DNA of 6,431 bases. Source: Holosporales bacterium (lineage in GTDB: Bacteria; Pseudomonadota; Alphaproteobacteria; BNTO01). The translations under genes were made by a program, and so were the position numbers. Where the stretch lies: positions 1 to 6,431 of the forward strand of contig JAITOG010000091.1 of assembly GCA_031290075.1 (NCBI GenBank), in the 5' to 3' direction. Positions 5,381 through 6,431 of this stretch are shown here, piece after piece. The number at the start of each line of letters is the position of its first letter. The stretch's first letter is position 1. Under the pieces are notes generated by a model that saw only the letters and a list, made by a program, of their open reading frames with translations, ran no database searches and was not told the origin of the DNA.

Positions 5381-6280
5381 TTATTTTATATTCCTTATCA
5401 GATCAGATGGAATTTGGTTTTTATAATTTTTAACATTTCTATCTGCACCCCTTTCAAGTAACATTCTATCAATTTCAACATTTCCTGAAACAACAGCCAC
5501 ATGAAGTGAGGTATTGCCATTGCTATCTATAACGTTTGGAATTGCTCCAGCAATAAGTAATATTCTAGCAATTTCAGTATTTTCTCTTTTACAAGCTAAA
5601 TGAAGTGGGGTATTGCCATTACCATCTATAACGTTTGGAATTGCTCCAGCAATAAGTAACATTTTAACAATTTCAGCATTTCCTCTTTCACAAGCTAAAT
5701 GAAGTGGGATATTGCCATTACCATCTATAACGTTTGGAATTGCTCCAGCAATAAGTAACATTTTAACAATTTCAGCATTTCCTGAAACAACAGCCATATG
5801 AAGTGAGGTATTTGCCATTATATCTCTAACGTTTGGACTTGCTCTAGCATCAAGTAATATTTTAGCAATTTCAGTATTTCCTAAAACAACAGCCATATGA
5901 AGTGGGATATTGTCATCATCATCTACAATATTTGGAATTGCTCCAGCAATAAGTAACATTTTAACAATTTCAGCATTTCCTCTTTCACAAGCTAAATGAA
6001 GTGGGCATAATCCACAGCTGCTAATATTTGCAGCCCTGCAAATATTTTTAACATTTGGATTTGCTCCAGCAATAAGTAACATTTTAACAATTTCAGCATT
6101 TCCTCTTTTACAAGCTATATGAAGTGGGGTAATGTCTCTAACATCTTCATCATTTGGATCTGCTCCAAACTCAAGTAACATTCTAACAATTTCAACATTT
6201 CCTATTAAAGCAGCTCTATAAACTAGGGTCTCTCCACACACATTTGCAATATTTGGTTTTTCTCCAAAATTAAGTAACAT
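5381..6280 (-). CDS. Ankyrin-repeat protein
   Basis: The 299-residue product is almost entirely ankyrin repeats, 33-residue helix-loop-helix units that bind protein partners; in intracellular bacteria such proteins are often secreted effectors, but no secretion signal is visible here and the target is unknown. After a partial unit (1-10), repeats run at about 11-43, 44-76, 77-117, 118-150, 151-183, 184-216, 217-249 and 250-282, with a short cap (283-299). The consensus is PLHLACERGNAEIVKMLL then IAGAIPNVIDGNGN. The 77-117 unit is eight residues too long because of an in-frame palindrome (6023-6046). The ATG at 6280 has AGGAG (6290-6286) five bases upstream, but the protein starts in the middle of a repeat and recognisable ankyrin sequence lies upstream, so the N-terminus looks truncated. 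The frame also continues past the stop. It may be a functional remnant or a decaying gene. Confidence 0.88.
   Translation of the reverse strand: MLLNFGEKPNIANVCGETLVYRAALIGNVEIVRMLLEFGADPNDEDVRDITPLHIACKRGNAEIVKMLLIAGANPNVKNICRAANISSCGLCPLHLACERGNAEIVKMLLIAGAIPNIVDDDDNIPLHMAVVLGNTEIAKILLDARASPNVRDIMANTSLHMAVVSGNAEIVKMLLIAGAIPNVIDGNGNIPLHLACERGNAEIVKMLLIAGAIPNVIDGNGNTPLHLACKRENTEIARILLIAGAIPNVIDSNGNTSLHVAVVSGNVEIDRMLLERGADRNVKNYKNQIPSDLIRNIK
5435..5929 (-). repeat. Five tandem 99-bp ankyrin units
   Basis: This block holds exactly five 99-bp units coding for residues 118-282. Some copies are nearly identical at the DNA level: 5591-5684 and 5690-5783 differ at one base in 94 (giving Thr or Ile in the linker), and 5634-5708 is identical over 75 bases to 5931-6005, three units away. 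Third-position identity of this degree implies recent unit duplication or gene conversion rather than selection on protein alone. Confidence 0.85.
6023..6046. repeat. 24-bp perfect palindrome inserted in frame in an ankyrin linker
   Basis: AATATTTGCAG (6023-6033) and CTGCAAATATT (6036-6046) are perfect complements around a CC centre. On the minus strand the 24 bases are exactly eight codons, reading NICRAANI. The spacing between the flanking conserved motifs is 48 bp here (6006-6053) and 24 bp in the neighbouring units (for example 5709-5732), so the excess equals the palindrome length. Removing it joins VK to SSCGLCPLH and restores an 11-residue linker like VIDGNGNTPLH. Confidence 0.75.
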
Positions 6281-6330
6281 TTTAACTCCTGTCGCATCTT
6301 CTCTTTCAACTTATATAACGCAGTGTGCAA
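6281..6330 (-). pseudogene. Broken ankyrin sequence upstream of the ankyrin ATG
   Basis: In frame with the gene, the ten codons before the ATG read VEREDATGVK and continue into MLL, aligning with CERGNAEIVKMLL of the intact repeats. An in-frame TAA (6313-6311) stops this frame. Just beyond, in another frame, codons 6330-6316 read LHTAL, matching the LHLAC part of the same repeat. About five bases (TATAA, 6315-6311) between the two parts explain the frameshift and the stop. This indicates that the gene once extended further upstream. Confidence 0.55.
6286..6318 (-). promoter_or_regulatory. Ribosome-binding site and possible -10 box for the shortened ankyrin gene
   Basis: AGGAG at 6290-6286 lies five bases before the ATG and supports translation from 6280. 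TATATAA (6317-6311) could serve as a -10 element with a leader of about 25 nt, but no good -35 is seen at the right distance. Both lie inside decayed repeat sequence, so they may have arisen after the gene was broken. Confidence 0.4.
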
Positions 6331-6431
6331 CTTCAAGAAAGTATAGAATCAAATTGAATATTTCCAGTTAAGAAAAATGAAACAGTATGTGAGCAAAGTT
6401 TTCGTCGCACTTTAGATAGTAAATGCCAAAT
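6331..6431. other. Right edge, unresolved
   Basis: Two short open stretches overlap here on opposite strands. A minus-strand frame entering from the edge reads LSKVRRKLCSHTVSFF onward and stops near 6333. A plus-strand frame reads IFPVKKNETVCEQSF then RRTLDSKCQ to the edge, without a start codon. Neither is recognisable as a family, and one may be a fragment of a gene lying outside the window. Confidence 0.3.

Noticed and set aside
5435..6280. Regular ~99-bp repetition as a possible CRISPR array
   Set aside because: The period is a multiple of three, the units encode classic 33-residue ankyrin repeats, and there are no unique spacers.
6361..6431. Possible transposase fragment on the plus strand (KKNETVCEQSF...RRTLDSK)
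   Set aside because: Too short, no start codon, and no catalytic motif or terminal inverted repeat; the resemblance is not strong enough to call.

Overview
The window is AT-rich DNA (roughly 30% G+C by eye) from a Gram-negative bacterium, most likely a host-associated or intracellular one. The signs are strong A/T bias, sparse gene packing, TTG and GTG start codons, a pair of Sec-exported outer-membrane-type beta-barrel proteins, and a repeat-rich ankyrin gene of the kind abundant in obligate intracellular alphaproteobacteria (Rickettsiales, Holosporales). The lineage is an inference; there is no rRNA or other marker here to settle it.

Layout. Bases 1-294 are non-coding and hold two hairpins lying downstream of a minus-strand rdgB (inosine/xanthosine triphosphate pyrophosphatase, 295-954). 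A 350-bp intergenic region carries the presumed rdgB and greA promoters, which face apart. The plus-strand pair greA-rlmB (1307-2560) has a 21-bp gap and looks like an operon: transcript-cleavage factor, then a SpoU-family 2'-O-methyltransferase. Facing it are two minus-strand genes (2571-4538) that look like diverged tandem paralogues encoding barrel proteins; the downstream one starts 3 bp after the upstream stop, with its ribosome-binding site inside the upstream gene. nusB (4628-5086) is read divergently from them and ends at an 85-nt near-perfect hairpin.

The accessory end (5191-6431) is the interesting part. A minus-strand ankyrin-repeat gene (5381-6280) is built of 99-bp units, some almost identical, and bears signs of both growth and decay. 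(a) A 24-bp perfect palindrome sits exactly in frame as eight codons inside one repeat linker, and removing it restores a standard 33-residue repeat. (b) Ankyrin-like sequence continues upstream of the ATG but is broken by a stop and a frameshift. (c) The reading frame stays open for 47 codons beyond the TAA stop, into a G+C-richer, tandemly repeated, acidic tail that itself carries a frameshift. The simplest reading is a once larger ankyrin protein worn down at both ends, with a surviving or re-started core.

The conserved genes are housekeeping (nucleotide-pool cleaning, transcription elongation, rRNA methylation, antitermination). No defence system, CRISPR array, transposase or tRNA could be supported.
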